DNA of 64,000 nucleotides from positions 1,827,856 through 1,891,855 of the forward strand of contig NZ_CP090958.1 in the NCBI RefSeq assembly GCF_025787225.1. Direction: 5' to 3'. How positions within the stretch are numbered: the stretch's first letter is position 1; each line of letters starts with the position of its first letter. The position numbers and the translations under genes are program-made. Below are positions 44,078 through 53,886 of this stretch, in pieces. The notes beneath the pieces are model-generated. The model saw only the letters and a program-made list of their open reading frames with translations, did no database searches and was not told where the DNA came from. Source of the DNA: Saxibacter everestensis (lineage in GTDB: Bacteria; Actinomycetota; Actinomycetes; Actinomycetales; Brevibacteriaceae).

Positions 44078-45304
44078 TCAGTCCACCACCGCGCGCACAA
44101 CGGCATCGGCCATCAGGCGCCCACGATCGGTCAGCACAAGTCTGCCCTGGAGCGCCAGCCGAGGCTCGACCAGGCCGTCGGCGATCAGCCCGGCCACCTG
44201 TGGCCGGCGATTCGCCGAGAGCAGACTCAGGTCGATCCCGTCTCGGATCCGGCTTTCCAGCAGGATCCGTTCCATCCGCCTGGTGTCATCATCGAGCAGT
44301 TCCCGGGCCGCCGCGGGACTCTGTCTCGCGGCCAGCCGGGCGGCGTAAGGACGCGGGTGCTTGACGTTCCACCACCGGACTCCGCCGACGTGGCTGTGCG
44401 CGCCGGGGCCGGCGCCCCACCAGTCAGCTCCGGTCCAGTAGGCGAGATTGTGCCGGCAGACGTCGGCGTCCGTGCGTGACCAGTTACTCACCTCGTACCA
44501 GCGGAACCCGGCATCAGCCAGCCGGGCGTCCGCGATCTCGTACTTCGTCGCCTGATCATCCTCGTCGGGCATCGGAATCAGTCCGCGCCGGATGTCGCGG
44601 TGCATCTTGGTGCCTTCCTCAACGATGAGTGAGTACGCCGATACGTGATCCGGCTGGCACTCCAGGGCGGCGTCGAGGCTGCGCTTCCAATCGTCGTTCG
44701 ACTCCCCCGGCGTGCCATAGATCAGGTCAAGGCTGACCTTGAGGCCGGCATCCCGCGCCCAGCGCACAACATCTGGAATCCTGCGTGGGTCGTGAGTCCG
44801 GTCAAGCGTCGCCAGGACCTCCGGAACGGCTGACTGCATGCCGATCGAGATCCGGTTGAAGCCGGCGCCGGCAAGCGTCTGCAGACTCTCGGGCGTCACC
44901 GAGTCCGGATTGGCTTCTGTTGTTACCTCGGCTTCCGGCGCAAGTCCCCAGAGCTCGCCGGCTCGGCGCAGAATTGTGGCCAGGTCGTCGGCCGGCAGCA
45001 GGGTCGGCGTGCCCCCGCCGAAGAATACTGTGTGCAGCGGGCGAGCCGGGAGGCCGGCCGAGGCGAGCACGCCGGCACCGAACTCAAGTTCACTGATCGC
45101 CGTGCCTGCGTATTCCCGCTGGCTCGCGCCACCACCGAGCTCCGCTGCTGTGTAGGTGTTGAAATCGCAGTAGCCGCAACGCACCGAGCAAAATGGCACA
45201 TGGACGTAGAGGCTCAATGGCCGACCGTCCGCGCCGTCGAGTACCGATGCTGGCAAATTTCCGTCCTGGGGAGCCGCGTCCCCCTCCGGCAGCACACTTG
45301 GCAC
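44078..45304 (-). CDS. hemW: Radical SAM heme chaperone HemW (coproporphyrinogen III oxidase-like)
   Basis: 408 residues. The radical SAM 4Fe-4S motif is PFCSVRCGYCDF (CxxxCxxC), followed by FFGGGTPTLLP, EANPDSVTPE and SIGMQSAV. The HemN-specific fourth Cys is absent from the cluster (CGYCDFNTY), so this is HemW-like: it binds and transfers heme to respiratory enzymes and is not an oxygen-independent coprogen oxidase. Start GTG. In the usual place between lepA and hrcA. Confidence 0.92.
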   Translation of the reverse strand: MPSVLPEGDAAPQDGNLPASVLDGADGRPLSLYVHVPFCSVRCGYCDFNTYTAAELGGGASQREYAGTAISELEFGAGVLASAGLPARPLHTVFFGGGTPTLLPADDLATILRRAGELWGLAPEAEVTTEANPDSVTPESLQTLAGAGFNRISIGMQSAVPEVLATLDRTHDPRRIPDVVRWARDAGLKVSLDLIYGTPGESNDDWKRSLDAALECQPDHVSAYSLIVEEGTKMHRDIRRGLIPMPDEDDQATKYEIADARLADAGFRWYEVSNWSRTDADVCRHNLAYWTGADWWGAGPGAHSHVGGVRWWNVKHPRPYAARLAARQSPAAARELLDDDTRRMERILLESRIRDGIDLSLLSANRRPQVAGLIADGLVEPRLALQGRLVLTDRGRLMADAVVRAVVD

Positions 45305-45428
45305 TTGGGTTTAAGTCCGTTCTCAAGCTGGGTAGTTCGGTAAGAGGCACGTTTCGCCTCTTGTCGGAGCCTACAACGATCGAAAGTCTCTGGTCTTGTC
45401 GCACGACACGATGCAAAGATGAGTCACT

Positions 45429-47036
45429 ATGACATCCTCAAACGATCCCCAGCTGCGCCGCCTTGTCTACGGGGTGATCTGGCCCGGATTTATCGGCACC
45501 ACGGTGCCGGCTTGGCTAAGCGACGCGCTGGCCGACGGACTGGCAGGCGTGCTGTACTTCAGCCACAACATCGACTCCGAGCGGCAGCTGGCTGACCTGT
45601 CCCGGGCCGTCCACCAGGCCGGACCGCAGGCGTTGATCGGGATCGACGAAGAGGGCGGCACCGTCACCCGGCTCGATGCCGGACAGGGCTCTTTCACCCC
45701 GGGCAATGCCGCCTTGGGCCGGATCGATGATGTCGACGCCACAAGGGCGGTGGCGGCGGGCCTGGCACTCCGGCTGCGGGAAGCAGGAATCGACATCAAT
45801 CTGGCGCCGGTCGCCGACGTCAACGTCAATCCAGCGAATCCGGTGATCGGCTTACGTTCCTTCGGGGCGTCCACTGAGCTGGTCGCCCGGCACACAGTTG
45901 CCGCAAGCGAGGGCTTCCAGTCGGCGGGAATCGCCGCATGCGCCAAACATTTCCCGGGCCACGGAGACGTCGCCGTCGACTCACATCTCGACCTCCCGGT
46001 CACAGATATCCGACCCGATGCGTTAGCGGCCGTGCACCTTCCGCCGTTCCGCGCTGCGGTCGGGGCCAGCATACAGGCGGTTTTGACCGCACACATCAGG
46101 ATTCCCGCGTTCGGGGAACTGCCGGCGACCCTGAATCCGGACATTCTCCGGCTGTTGCGCGACGATGGCTTTACGGGAGTGATCATCAGCGATGCGCTGG
46201 ATATGGCCGCCATCCGTCACCGTTGGGGCGCCGGCCCAGGAGCCGTGCTTGCGCTGCAGGCAGGGGTGGATCTGCTGTGCGTCGGCAATCCGACGAACCT
46301 GGGGCCGAAGGGCGGCAGCACAAGCGACGAAGCAGATTTCCACGAGGTGGCGGACGCGCTGTTCGGCGCGCTCGATGACGGCAGCCTCGATCGCGGAACC
46401 CTGGAGCGTGCCACCGCCAGATTGGAGCGGCTGCGCAACTGGCTGGGTGAGGCGCGCGCGATGTCGCAGCTGGACAGGCGACCGGTGAATGACGGCGAGC
46501 TGCTCCGGTTCAGCGACCGCGCCCTGCGCTGTACCGGCCAGGTCGGGCTCACCGCCGACCGAGCCGTCGTCATCGATTCCCGGCTTGAACGCAGTATCGT
46601 CAGCGATCCAGGTCAAGACGTGTTCATCGCCGCCCTGGCACAGCGGATTCAGCTCGAAGGCACCGGCTATACCGGGCACGCGGATACGATCGTGATCACC
46701 GACGCCGCGCGGCCGACCCCGGAGCAACGCAGCATGCTGGCCGACGTGCTCGTCGATCATCCGACCGCAGTACTGGTCGCGGCCGGCCCTGAAAGTGGCG
46801 GCCCGGAGGGTGGCAACACGGAGAGCGCCGGCCCGGAGAGCGGCGGAGAGAGCGGCGGCCCAGATGGCGGGGACGGGAGTCTCTTCACCGAGATTGGCTT
46901 CAGCCGGATCATCGAGTGTTTCGGCGCGTCCCGCTCGACCGGTGAGGCGGTCGCCCAGCGACTGGTGCCACTGCACGCCGCGGAACCGGAACTCAGCGGC
47001 GCGGATTCTTCCAGTCAGCCACGGCATCGTAAGTAG
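45429..47036 (+). CDS. Glycoside hydrolase family 3 beta-N-acetylhexosaminidase-like (NagZ type)
   Basis: 535 residues. The GH3 N-terminal barrel carries IGIDEEGGTVTRL, KHFPGHGDVAVDSHLDLPV (with the His-Asp acid/base loop of NagZ) and the nucleophile strand VIISDALDMAAI. It would split GlcNAc from anhydro- or MurNAc-peptides. No signal peptide, so cytoplasmic unless exported oddly. The C-terminal part is a shortened GH3-C-like domain interrupted by a Gly/Glu/Ser-rich insertion (GPESGGPEGG repeats near residue 455). It is 44 bases convergent-overlapped with the MurR-type regulator, near murQ. Confidence 0.87.
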   Translation: MTSSNDPQLRRLVYGVIWPGFIGTTVPAWLSDALADGLAGVLYFSHNIDSERQLADLSRAVHQAGPQALIGIDEEGGTVTRLDAGQGSFTPGNAALGRIDDVDATRAVAAGLALRLREAGIDINLAPVADVNVNPANPVIGLRSFGASTELVARHTVAASEGFQSAGIAACAKHFPGHGDVAVDSHLDLPVTDIRPDALAAVHLPPFRAAVGASIQAVLTAHIRIPAFGELPATLNPDILRLLRDDGFTGVIISDALDMAAIRHRWGAGPGAVLALQAGVDLLCVGNPTNLGPKGGSTSDEADFHEVADALFGALDDGSLDRGTLERATARLERLRNWLGEARAMSQLDRRPVNDGELLRFSDRALRCTGQVGLTADRAVVIDSRLERSIVSDPGQDVFIAALAQRIQLEGTGYTGHADTIVITDAARPTPEQRSMLADVLVDHPTAVLVAAGPESGGPEGGNTESAGPESGGESGGPDGGDGSLFTEIGFSRIIECFGASRSTGEAVAQRLVPLHAAEPELSGADSSSQPRHRK

Positions 47037-47868
47037 CGTCCAGCGCCTCAACAGCCTGGGCATGATTTCCTTGAGCAACGGCGACGAAGAGGATATCGAC
47101 CAGGGTCAGTTGGGCGATCCGGCTCGCCATCGCGCCGGAACGAAGTTCGGTCTCCCTGACCGCAGTGAACAGGGCGATGTCAGCCGCCGCGCCGAGGGAC
47201 GAACCACTTCCGTTCGTTATGGCGATCGTCGTTGCCCCGTTGCGGCCGGCCGAGCGCGCGAAGTGCAGCGTCTCCTCGGTACGCCCGCTGTGCGAGAAAC
47301 CGATCGCGACGTCCCCTTCACCGAGCAGCGCGGCCGACACCATGGCGTCATGAGCGTCGGCAAATGTCAGCGCGGTCCTGCCGATCCGCAACAACTTCTG
47401 GGCCAGGTCGCCGGCCCCGATCCGGCTTGCACCGACCCCGAACAAAAGCACCTTCGGCGCAGCCGAGATGGCGGCGACCGCGGCCTGCAGTGAGTTCATG
47501 TCGATCCCGGCCGCGGTCTCCTCGATTCCCTTAGTCTCGGCGAAAGCGATCTTGCGCACGATCTCGCTCAGACCGTCGCTTGGCAGCAGGTCCGCTCCTC
47601 GCGCGTCCGGCGGCGCCATCTGGGCTGCTTCGCGGCCAAGCTCGGTAGCGAGCGCTATCCGCAGCTGCACGTAGCCGGTCATGCCTATGCTGCGACAGAA
47701 CCGGACTACAGAGGTCTCTGATGTGTCGCAGAGCTGGGCCAGCTCGGTGATGGTCTTCTGCAGGACGAGCTCAGGATCCTTCACGATCGCCTGCGCCACC
47801 CGCCTGGCCGACGCGGGCAGCTCGGGCAAACGGGACTGAATCGTCGACTGAACGCTCATCTGCCCCAC
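46993..47868 (-). CDS. MurR/RpiR-family transcriptional regulator
   Basis: 291 residues. N-terminal HTH_6 (LPELPASARRVAQAIVKDPE, TITELAQLCDTSETSVVRFC) and a C-terminal SIS sugar-phosphate isomerase-like domain (KVLLFGVGASRIGAGDLAQK, DVAIGFSHSGRTEETLH). MurR types sense N-acetylmuramic acid 6-phosphate. It is divergent from murQ, with a palindrome at 47898-47916 between them. GTG 47868 or ATG 47859 could start it. Its 3' end overlaps the GH3 gene. Confidence 0.9.
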   Translation of the reverse strand: MGQMSVQSTIQSRLPELPASARRVAQAIVKDPELVLQKTITELAQLCDTSETSVVRFCRSIGMTGYVQLRIALATELGREAAQMAPPDARGADLLPSDGLSEIVRKIAFAETKGIEETAAGIDMNSLQAAVAAISAAPKVLLFGVGASRIGAGDLAQKLLRIGRTALTFADAHDAMVSAALLGEGDVAIGFSHSGRTEETLHFARSAGRNGATTIAITNGSGSSLGAAADIALFTAVRETELRSGAMASRIAQLTLVDILFVAVAQGNHAQAVEALDATYDAVADWKNPRR

Positions 47869-47897
47869 CGGCCTCTAAGAATTTAAACTAACGTCAG

Positions 47898-47916
47898 AAC
47901 CAACTGTAATCTGGTT
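47898..47916. promoter_or_regulatory. Inverted repeat in the murR-murQ divergent region
   Basis: AACCA, nine bases, TGGTT. It is upstream of a likely -10 box TACCCT (47929-47934) for murQ, whose ATG at 47943 follows eight bases later, so the murQ transcript may be leaderless. Probable binding site of the adjacent MurR-type protein. Confidence 0.5.
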
Positions 47917-47942
47917 AATAATTTTCGGTACCCTGTCTTACT

Positions 47943-48923
47943 ATGAAAGTCAGTAACTACGGCCGATCCGAAAGGCAGTCCGAGATGGCCTCTGAAACCG
48001 ACGGTCCACTCCCTGACCTGCTGGGCGAGCTCGACAGTCTAAGCACGGAGAGTTACAACGAGACGTACCGCCAGATGGACACACTGCGCACAGCCGAGCT
48101 GGTTGCCGCAATGAACGCGGAGGATGCCGGTGTTGCCGCCGCGGTGGGCGAGACACGGGAAGCCATAGTTTCAGCGGTGGATGGGATCTCCGCCCGGCTA
48201 GCCGACGGCGGGCGGCTGATCTATCTGGGCGCCGGGACTCCGGGCCGTCTCGGCGTGCTCGACGCGGCCGAATGCCCGCCGACATTCGGCACCGATCCCG
48301 GGATGGTCCTGGGCATTATCGCTGGCGGCCCGGGCGCCCTGGTGCAGGCCGTCGAGGGCGCGGAAGACTCCGAGTCCTTCGGCGCTCGGGATCTTGAGCA
48401 CATACACCTGACGGCGAGAGACGCCGTAGTGGGCATCTCCGCGTCCGGACGCACACCTTACGTCCGAGGCGGGCTTGAGTTCGCCCGGCGCGAGGGCGCC
48501 CTCACCGTTGCCGTGGCCTGCAACGCTGACTCCGCAATCGGCCGGATCGCCGACGTGGCGATCGAGGTGGTTGTCGGCGCGGAGTTCATCAACGGTTCCA
48601 CCAGGCTGAAGAGCGGGACGGCACAGAAGATGGTCTGTAATATGCTGTCCACCCTCAGCATGGTCAGGCTGGGCAAAACGTACGGAAACCTGATGGTCGA
48701 CCTGCAGGCGAGTAACGCGAAGCTGCTGGCTCGCTCCCAGCGTCTGGTGATGCTGGCTTCCGGCTGCTCCGAGTCGGTCGCCGCGTCAGCACTGCATGCG
48801 GCCGACGGCGAGGTGAAACTCGCCATCCTGATGCTGGTTGCCGAGGTTGATGCCACTGCCGCCCGTGCCGCTCTTGAGGCGAACAAGGGCTTCCTGCGGC
48901 AGGCGATCGCATCGTTCCACTAG
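47943..48923 (+). CDS. murQ: N-acetylmuramic acid 6-phosphate etherase
   Basis: 326 residues with a SIS fold: LIYLGAGTPGRLGVLDAAEC, PPTFGTDP, the active-site VEGAEDSE, GISASGRTPYVRGGLEFARR and KSGTAQKMVCNMLSTLSMVR. MurQ cleaves the lactyl ether of MurNAc-6-P to GlcNAc-6-P and D-lactate in cell-wall recycling. ATG 47943 is used; a second ATG 14 codons on (MASETDG) is a fair alternative. It faces the MurR regulator. No MurP/MurK-type transporter or kinase is adjacent. Confidence 0.95.
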   Translation: MKVSNYGRSERQSEMASETDGPLPDLLGELDSLSTESYNETYRQMDTLRTAELVAAMNAEDAGVAAAVGETREAIVSAVDGISARLADGGRLIYLGAGTPGRLGVLDAAECPPTFGTDPGMVLGIIAGGPGALVQAVEGAEDSESFGARDLEHIHLTARDAVVGISASGRTPYVRGGLEFARREGALTVAVACNADSAIGRIADVAIEVVVGAEFINGSTRLKSGTAQKMVCNMLSTLSMVRLGKTYGNLMVDLQASNAKLLARSQRLVMLASGCSESVAASALHAADGEVKLAILMLVAEVDATAARAALEANKGFLRQAIASFH

Positions 48924-48932
48924 GCTGAAAGC

Positions 48933-49505
48933 ATGTCTCCGCCTGACCAGGGAAACGCAGTTCGCATCGTCTTCACCAAATGGGACGAATCCCTGCACTG
49001 GCACTTCGAAGGGACCGTGCTCGGCGAGGACGAATACGGCGTCTGGATCGGCATGCCCGCCGGAACGCTGGCTCGCCGAGGCATTCGACGCACACTCCCG
49101 TTCCGCCGGGCAGTGTTGTTCCTGGCACCCCGAGACAAGTGGTGGACAGCAACCTTCAATCTGGATCTCGGCGCATCCGGGAGCCTGGATGACGCGGTGA
49201 TCTGGGAGCTGTACTGCGATATCGGCACCGTGCCGCAATGGCGTGCCGGCCCGGGTGGCGATGAAGTAACCATGGTCGATCTGGACCTCGACATCATCGC
49301 GCGCTCGGATGGCAAACTATTCATCGATGATGAGGACGAGTTCATCGATCATCAGGAGCTGTACGGCTATCCGGACGACGTCATAGCCGCGGCCAGGACA
49401 TCCGCCGATGACCTGCTGTCCGCGGTCAGCAAAAACGCCGAGCCGTTCCGGTCCCACTACGTCCGATGGGCGAAACGACTCGGCGTCGAAGTGCAAACGA
49501 GCTAG
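48933..49505 (+). CDS. DUF402 domain protein
   Basis: 190 residues. RIVFTKWDESLHWHFEGTVL, YCDIGTVPQW, VTMVDLDLDIIA and FIDDEDEFIDHQ define DUF402, a small beta-barrel family including the nucleoside tri/diphosphate phosphatase Ntdp of S. aureus. The acidic metal ligands (DLDLD and DDEDEF) are intact, so phosphatase activity is plausible. It follows murQ by 9 bp and ends one base before the convergent lepA stop. Confidence 0.86.
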   Translation: MSPPDQGNAVRIVFTKWDESLHWHFEGTVLGEDEYGVWIGMPAGTLARRGIRRTLPFRRAVLFLAPRDKWWTATFNLDLGASGSLDDAVIWELYCDIGTVPQWRAGPGGDEVTMVDLDLDIIARSDGKLFIDDEDEFIDHQELYGYPDDVIAAARTSADDLLSAVSKNAEPFRSHYVRWAKRLGVEVQTS

Positions 49506-49506
49506 G

Positions 49507-51372
49507 TTACTTCTTTTCCTTCTTGGTGTCCGCGTCCGAGGAGAGAGCGGCGATGAATGCCTCCTGAGGCACCTCGACCCGGCCGACCATCTTCATCCGC
49601 TTCTTGCCCTCCTTCTGCTTTTCCAGCAGCTTGCGCTTCCGGCTGATGTCGCCGCCGTAGCACTTGGAGAGAACGTCCTTGCGGATTGCCCGGATGGTCT
49701 CGCGGGCGATGATCCTGGCGCCGATGGCAGCCTGGATCGGCACCTCGAACTGTTGCCGCGGAATCAGCTCACGCAGTTTCCCGGCCATCATGACCCCGTA
49801 GGAGTATGCCTTGTCGCGATGCACAATCGCCGAGAAGGCGTCGACCTGCTCACCCTGTAGCAGGATATCGACCTTGACCAGGTCGGCAGCTTGTTCACCA
49901 TCCACGTCGTAGTCAAGTGACGCGTAGCCCCGGGTCTTGGATTTGAGGATGTCGAAGAAGTCGAAGACGATCTCTGCCATCGGAATCATGTACCGGAGCT
50001 CGACCCGATCCTCGGAGAGGTAGTCCATCGCGAGCATGGTGCCGCGGCGTTGCTGACACAACTCCATCACCGGACCGACGAATTCGCTCGGCGTCAGCAC
50101 CGTGGTGCGGACCATGGGTTCGCGGACCTCGGCAATCTTGCCCACCGGGTACTCGCTGGGGTTCGTGACTTCGACCTCTTTGCCGTCGTCCAGGGTGACT
50201 TCGTAGATCACGCTGGGGGCGGTGGCAATCAGGTCAAGGTCGAATTCCCGCTCGAGTCGCTCACGGATGATTTCGAGGTGCAGCAGGCCAAGGAATCCAC
50301 AGCGATAGCCGAAGCCAAGCGCCGCCGAATTCTCCGGCTCGTAGACCAAGGCGGCGTCGTTCAGCTTGAGCTTGTCCAACGCGTCGCGCAGGATCGGATA
50401 GTCCGAGCCGTCGATCGGGAAGATTCCGGAGAACACCATCGGTTTCGCTTCCCGGTATCCTTCGAGCGCGACTTCGGCGGGCTTGGCAGCGTTGGTGACG
50501 GTGTCGCCGACCTTGGACTGCCGCACGTCCTTCACTCCGGTGATCAGGTAACCGACCTCGCCGACGCCAAGGCCCTTCGACGGTTCGGGTTCGGGTGAGC
50601 TCACACCGATCTCGAGCAGTTCGTGGGTGGCGCGGGTCGACATCATCACGATCTTCTCGCGCGGGGAGAGCTGACCGTCAACCACTCGAACATAGGTGAC
50701 GACGCCCCGGTAGGTGTCGTACACGGAGTCGAAGATCATTGCCCGTGCCGGTGCGTTCGGATCGCCCACCGGCGCGGGCACCTCGGCGACAATCTTGTCC
50801 AGGACATCCTCGACGCCCTGTCCGGTCTTTCCCGAGACCCGCAGGCAGTCTGAAGGTTCGCAACCGATCAGGTTGGCGAGTTCCTCGGCGTACTTCTCCG
50901 GCTGGGCGGCGGGCAGGTCGATCTTGTTCAGCACCGGGATGATGGTCATATCGTTTTCAAGCGCGAGGTAGAGGTTCGCCAGCGTCTGCGCCTCTATCCC
51001 CTGCGCGGCATCGACCAGCAGCAGCGTGCCCTCACATGCGGCCAGCGAACGGGACACCTCGTAGGTGAAGTCGACGTGGCCAGGGGTATCGATCATGTTC
51101 AGCGCATAGCCGGCCCCGCCGACTTCCCATGGCATCCGAACCGCCTGGGACTTGATCGTGATGCCGCGTTCGCGCTCGATATCCATCCGGTCCAGGTACT
51201 GCGCGCGCATGGCCCGCTGTTCCACAACGCCGGTTATTTGGAGCATGCGGTCGGCAAGGGTCGACTTCCCGTGATCGATATGCGCGATGATGCAGAAATT
51301 GCGGATCAGTTCGGCCGGAGTTGCGCTAGCCACGATTGACGACGCCGAACGGGCACTCACCTTCGGTGACAT
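49507..51372 (-). CDS. lepA: Elongation factor 4 (LepA)
   Basis: 621 residues. GTPase motifs [15 protein letters not shown] (G1), [12 protein letters not shown] (G3) and NKIDLP (G4); domains II, III and V of EF-G type, then the LepA-specific C-terminal domain ([40 protein letters not shown]). LepA acts on ribosomes in initiation or back-translocation. The start is ATG 51372 (SARSASSIV follows); a longer frame has no family match. Convergent with DUF402. Confidence 0.97.
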   Translation of the reverse strand: MSPKVSARSASSIVASATPAELIRNFCIIAHIDHGKSTLADRMLQITGVVEQRAMRAQYLDRMDIERERGITIKSQAVRMPWEVGGAGYALNMIDTPGHVDFTYEVSRSLAACEGTLLLVDAAQGIEAQTLANLYLALENDMTIIPVLNKIDLPAAQPEKYAEELANLIGCEPSDCLRVSGKTGQGVEDVLDKIVAEVPAPVGDPNAPARAMIFDSVYDTYRGVVTYVRVVDGQLSPREKIVMMSTRATHELLEIGVSSPEPEPSKGLGVGEVGYLITGVKDVRQSKVGDTVTNAAKPAEVALEGYREAKPMVFSGIFPIDGSDYPILRDALDKLKLNDAALVYEPENSAALGFGYRCGFLGLLHLEIIRERLEREFDLDLIATAPSVIYEVTLDDGKEVEVTNPSEYPVGKIAEVREPMVRTTVLTPSEFVGPVMELCQQRRGTMLAMDYLSEDRVELRYMIPMAEIVFDFFDILKSKTRGYASLDYDVDGEQAADLVKVDILLQGEQVDAFSAIVHRDKAYSYGVMMAGKLRELIPRQQFEVPIQAAIGARIIARETIRAIRKDVLSKCYGGDISRKRKLLEKQKEGKKRMKMVGRVEVPQEAFIAALSSDADTKKEKK

Positions 51373-51433
51373 TAGGGTATTACCTTCTAAGTTGTTGGGA
51401 ATATCTATCATCACATGCTTTATCGTGTGTCTT

Positions 51434-52240
51434 GTGCCAGCCATTCTCGTCGGCGATCGCCTGGACCTGCAGGTCATGTCATTCAACCTGCGCTACGCGA
51501 ACGCTTTCGACGCCCAGTCATGGAAGAAGCGACGGCCAGTCGCTGCAAAATTGATCGAGCAGGAATCCCCAGCCGTGATCGGCACCCAGGAAGGCCTCGT
51601 CGACCAGCTCGAACAACTCATCGAAGACACCCCGGAACGCTTTTGCTGGGTCGGCGAGGGGCGCGAGGGCGGCGACAACGGTGAGTTCACCGCCGTGATC
51701 TACGACAACACCCGGGTCGATCCGCAAAGCGTCGACGTGTTCTGGCTGTCTGAGACTCCGGATCGCGCCGGATCAAAAAGCTGGGGCAGCCGGCACCCAC
51801 GGATGACGACCCTGGTGAAGTTCGTCGACCTGCTGACCGGCGTGCCATTCACGTTTATCAACACCCACCTCGACTACCGGTCCGAGAAGGCTCGGGTTCA
51901 TTCGGTTGAGATGCTGTTGGAGAAGGTTCGCGAGGCGAACGAGCCAACGATTGTCACCGGAGACTTCAACGTCGACGACGAGTCGCCCATCCACGCCCAG
52001 CTGACCGCGCACGGCAGCCCGCTACAGGACGCCTGGCTGAATGCCGCGGAACACATCGGTCCGGCCTACGGAACCTTTCACGCTTACCGCGGCCTGGTCG
52101 AGAATGGAAAACGGATCGACTGGATTCTGACCACGGATCACTATGTGCCGACCCAGGCGGCGGTGAATCCCTTTGGTGAGGGCGGCCAGTTTCCATCCGA
52201 CCACCTTCCCGTCCAGGTATTGCTGAGGCTCCGCGGCTAG
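51434..52240 (+). CDS. Endonuclease/exonuclease/phosphatase family protein
   Basis: About 268 residues of the EEP fold: [73 protein letters not shown] and the closing [10 protein letters not shown]. All catalytic residues (Asn, Glu, Asp-x-Asn, His-x-Asp/SDH) are visible. No secretion signal is convincing. Function could be DNA, phosphodiester or sphingomyelin-like hydrolysis. GTG 51434 (or 51425) is used because upstream codons run back through the lepA promoter. Confidence 0.85.
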   Translation: MPAILVGDRLDLQVMSFNLRYANAFDAQSWKKRRPVAAKLIEQESPAVIGTQEGLVDQLEQLIEDTPERFCWVGEGREGGDNGEFTAVIYDNTRVDPQSVDVFWLSETPDRAGSKSWGSRHPRMTTLVKFVDLLTGVPFTFINTHLDYRSEKARVHSVEMLLEKVREANEPTIVTGDFNVDDESPIHAQLTAHGSPLQDAWLNAAEHIGPAYGTFHAYRGLVENGKRIDWILTTDHYVPTQAAVNPFGEGGQFPSDHLPVQVLLRLRG

Positions 52241-52251
52241 AATCTTCAGAT

Positions 52252-52923
52252 ATGGGACTTAGGGAATTCGCTGGCCGACTGGTGCGTCGCGCCGCCGAAA
52301 AGGGCGCACAGAAGGCATCGCGGCTGCTGATCGATCAGGTCAACAAGGCGTCCGACGCTCGCGGCGGGCCGCGAATCCCAGTTCCGGAGAACCTTCGGCC
52401 GCCGAAACAGCGGAAGCCGACCGGCGACGTCATTCCCGGCGAAGTTGTCACAGACGATGTTCGCGCTGACCGGACCGCGCGAAGCGCGCCCGCCAGGCCT
52501 CGCTCGGGATATCCCGGTGACTTCGTCGGTGACCTCGATCCGGCCTATTCTGCCAACCCGGATGGCGCTCCGGACCCGGGAGAAATTGTTTGGGGCTGGG
52601 CGCCGTTCGAAGACGACCCTAGTCAGGGCAAGGACCGGCCGATGTTGTTGGTCGGACGCGACGGCGAGTTCCTGTTGGCGCTGATGCTGAGCAGCAGAGA
52701 CCACGTCGATGCCGGTGGGCCGGGACTGCGCAGCGTCAACGGGCGATACTGGCTGGATATCGGATCCGGACCCTGGGATCCCAAGGGGCGCCCCTCGGAG
52801 GTTCGGCTGGATCGGGTCATCCGGCTTCGGGAAACCGGGATTCGCCGGGAGGGGGCTGCCATGCCTCGGAAGACTTTCGACCAGGTGGTGCAGGGTATGC
52901 GCGAGGCGCGCTTGGCGCGATAG
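52252..52923 (+). CDS. PemK/MazF-like domain protein with long N-terminal extension
   Basis: 223 residues. Residues about 103-220 match the PemK/MazF barrel (PGEIVWGWAPFEDDPSQGKD, RPMLLVGRDGEFLLALMLSS, VRLDRVIRLRETGI). The first 100 residues are a basic/proline-rich extension unlike a normal toxin, and no antitoxin gene is adjacent. The family occurs near rpsT in many Micrococcales, suggesting a domesticated core role. Ten bases after the EEP gene, in an operon-like row. Confidence 0.75.
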   Translation: MGLREFAGRLVRRAAEKGAQKASRLLIDQVNKASDARGGPRIPVPENLRPPKQRKPTGDVIPGEVVTDDVRADRTARSAPARPRSGYPGDFVGDLDPAYSANPDGAPDPGEIVWGWAPFEDDPSQGKDRPMLLVGRDGEFLLALMLSSRDHVDAGGPGLRSVNGRYWLDIGSGPWDPKGRPSEVRLDRVIRLRETGIRREGAAMPRKTFDQVVQGMREARLAR

Positions 52924-53090
52924 CGCCCAACACTGGTAACGTTAGTTCTTGCGTGTCCGCTTGGGGTGTGTCTCACCCGTGGTCGGGCGGATGCGCTCCC
53001 GTGTTTTTGGTGTGTCGATCCCCAATCGGTGCTTGCTAGCGCGGGAAGCCCTCACGACCGTATTCGCTTTAACACGAAAGAGTGCACAAG

Positions 53091-53351
53091 TTGGCAAACA
53101 TTAAGTCCCAGATCAAGCGTATTGCTACCAACGAGAAGGCTCGCCTGCGCAACCAGGCCGTCCGCTCCGAGGTTAAGTCGGCAATCCGCGCGTTCCGCGA
53201 GGCTGCTAAGGCAGGCGACAAGGATGCTGCCGTCAAGGCACAGTCTGCCGCAGCTCGCACCTTGGACAAGGCTGTCAGCAAAGGCGTGCTGCACAAGAAC
53301 AATGCTGCGAACCGCAAGTCGGCTCTCGCACAGCAGGCAGCATCGCTCTAG
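53091..53351 (+). CDS. rpsT: Ribosomal protein S20
   Basis: 86 residues, [20 protein letters not shown] at the N-terminus and rich in Ala/Lys, the normal S20 pattern. The start is TTG at 53091 (AAAGAG eight bases before), as known for rpsT elsewhere; a GTG nine bases earlier has no Shine-Dalgarno. S20 binds 16S rRNA helix 9/44. A leader of about 150 bp between the PemK-like gene and rpsT probably carries the promoter (TAACGT near 52937). Ends in a clear terminator. Confidence 0.97.
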   Translation: MANIKSQIKRIATNEKARLRNQAVRSEVKSAIRAFREAAKAGDKDAAVKAQSAAARTLDKAVSKGVLHKNNAANRKSALAQQAASL

Positions 53352-53368
53352 GAGAACAGTTAAGCTCT

Positions 53369-53404
53369 AACGACGGCGTCACTTCGGTGGCGCCGTTGTT
53401 TTTT
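53369..53404 (+). terminator. Rho-independent terminator of rpsT
   Basis: Stem AACGACGGCG...CGCCGTTGTT with a TTCG tetraloop region, followed by TTTTTT. It lies 17 bases after the rpsT stop. Confidence 0.93.
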
Positions 53405-53433
53405 CTTCCATGCCGATGTAGAGAGGCCCCGAT

Positions 53434-53868
53434 ATGGCGCGACGCCCGCTAACCCCGCACTGGAGCGTAGAGCTCGGCGAAGAGTTCGAGTCTCGCGTGC
53501 TCGATGGTGACCTGCAGCTCGTCTCGGCAGGGCCGCCGGTGCGCACCGTGTGGGCCTCCGTCTACGCTCCCCCGCTGGAGATGCCGTTAACGGAGATTCT
53601 CAGCGAGGCTCGCGACTATCCGGAGCAGCTCGGCGGCGGCGTCGAAGTGATCGAGAGTGCCAGCGAGGACGAGCTGCGGCTCGCGCACTGGTACGGCGAG
53701 GAAATCGACGGCCGGTTGCAGCACTCGCTGTTCACCTACACGGCTCGTCGGGGCGAGCTCGTCTCACTGACGTTCATCTCGGACTCGGCGGATGACAAGC
53801 AGTGGGCGCTGGACACCTGGGCAACGCTCGAGTTCCAGCGCGATCCGCACCCGGAATCATTTGCCTGA
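53434..53868 (+). CDS. Conserved hypothetical protein
   Basis: 144 residues, acidic (DEEEE-rich), no signal peptide, no TM. HWYGEEIDGRLQHSLFTYTA, TFISDSADDKQWALDTWATL suggests an alpha/beta fold like DcrB or the DUF1795 group, but the match is weak. It lies between rpsT and holA, convergent with holA, and has no Shine-Dalgarno of note apart from GAGAGG ten bases upstream. Confidence 0.6.
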   Translation: MARRPLTPHWSVELGEEFESRVLDGDLQLVSAGPPVRTVWASVYAPPLEMPLTEILSEARDYPEQLGGGVEVIESASEDELRLAHWYGEEIDGRLQHSLFTYTARRGELVSLTFISDSADDKQWALDTWATLEFQRDPHPESFA

Positions 53869-53886
53869 GAAGGTCGTAACCGGCGC

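Noticed and set aside
46023-47078. 351-codon minus-strand open frame
   Set aside because: Antisense to the GH3 gene; only the real regulator gene at 46993-47868 is supported there.
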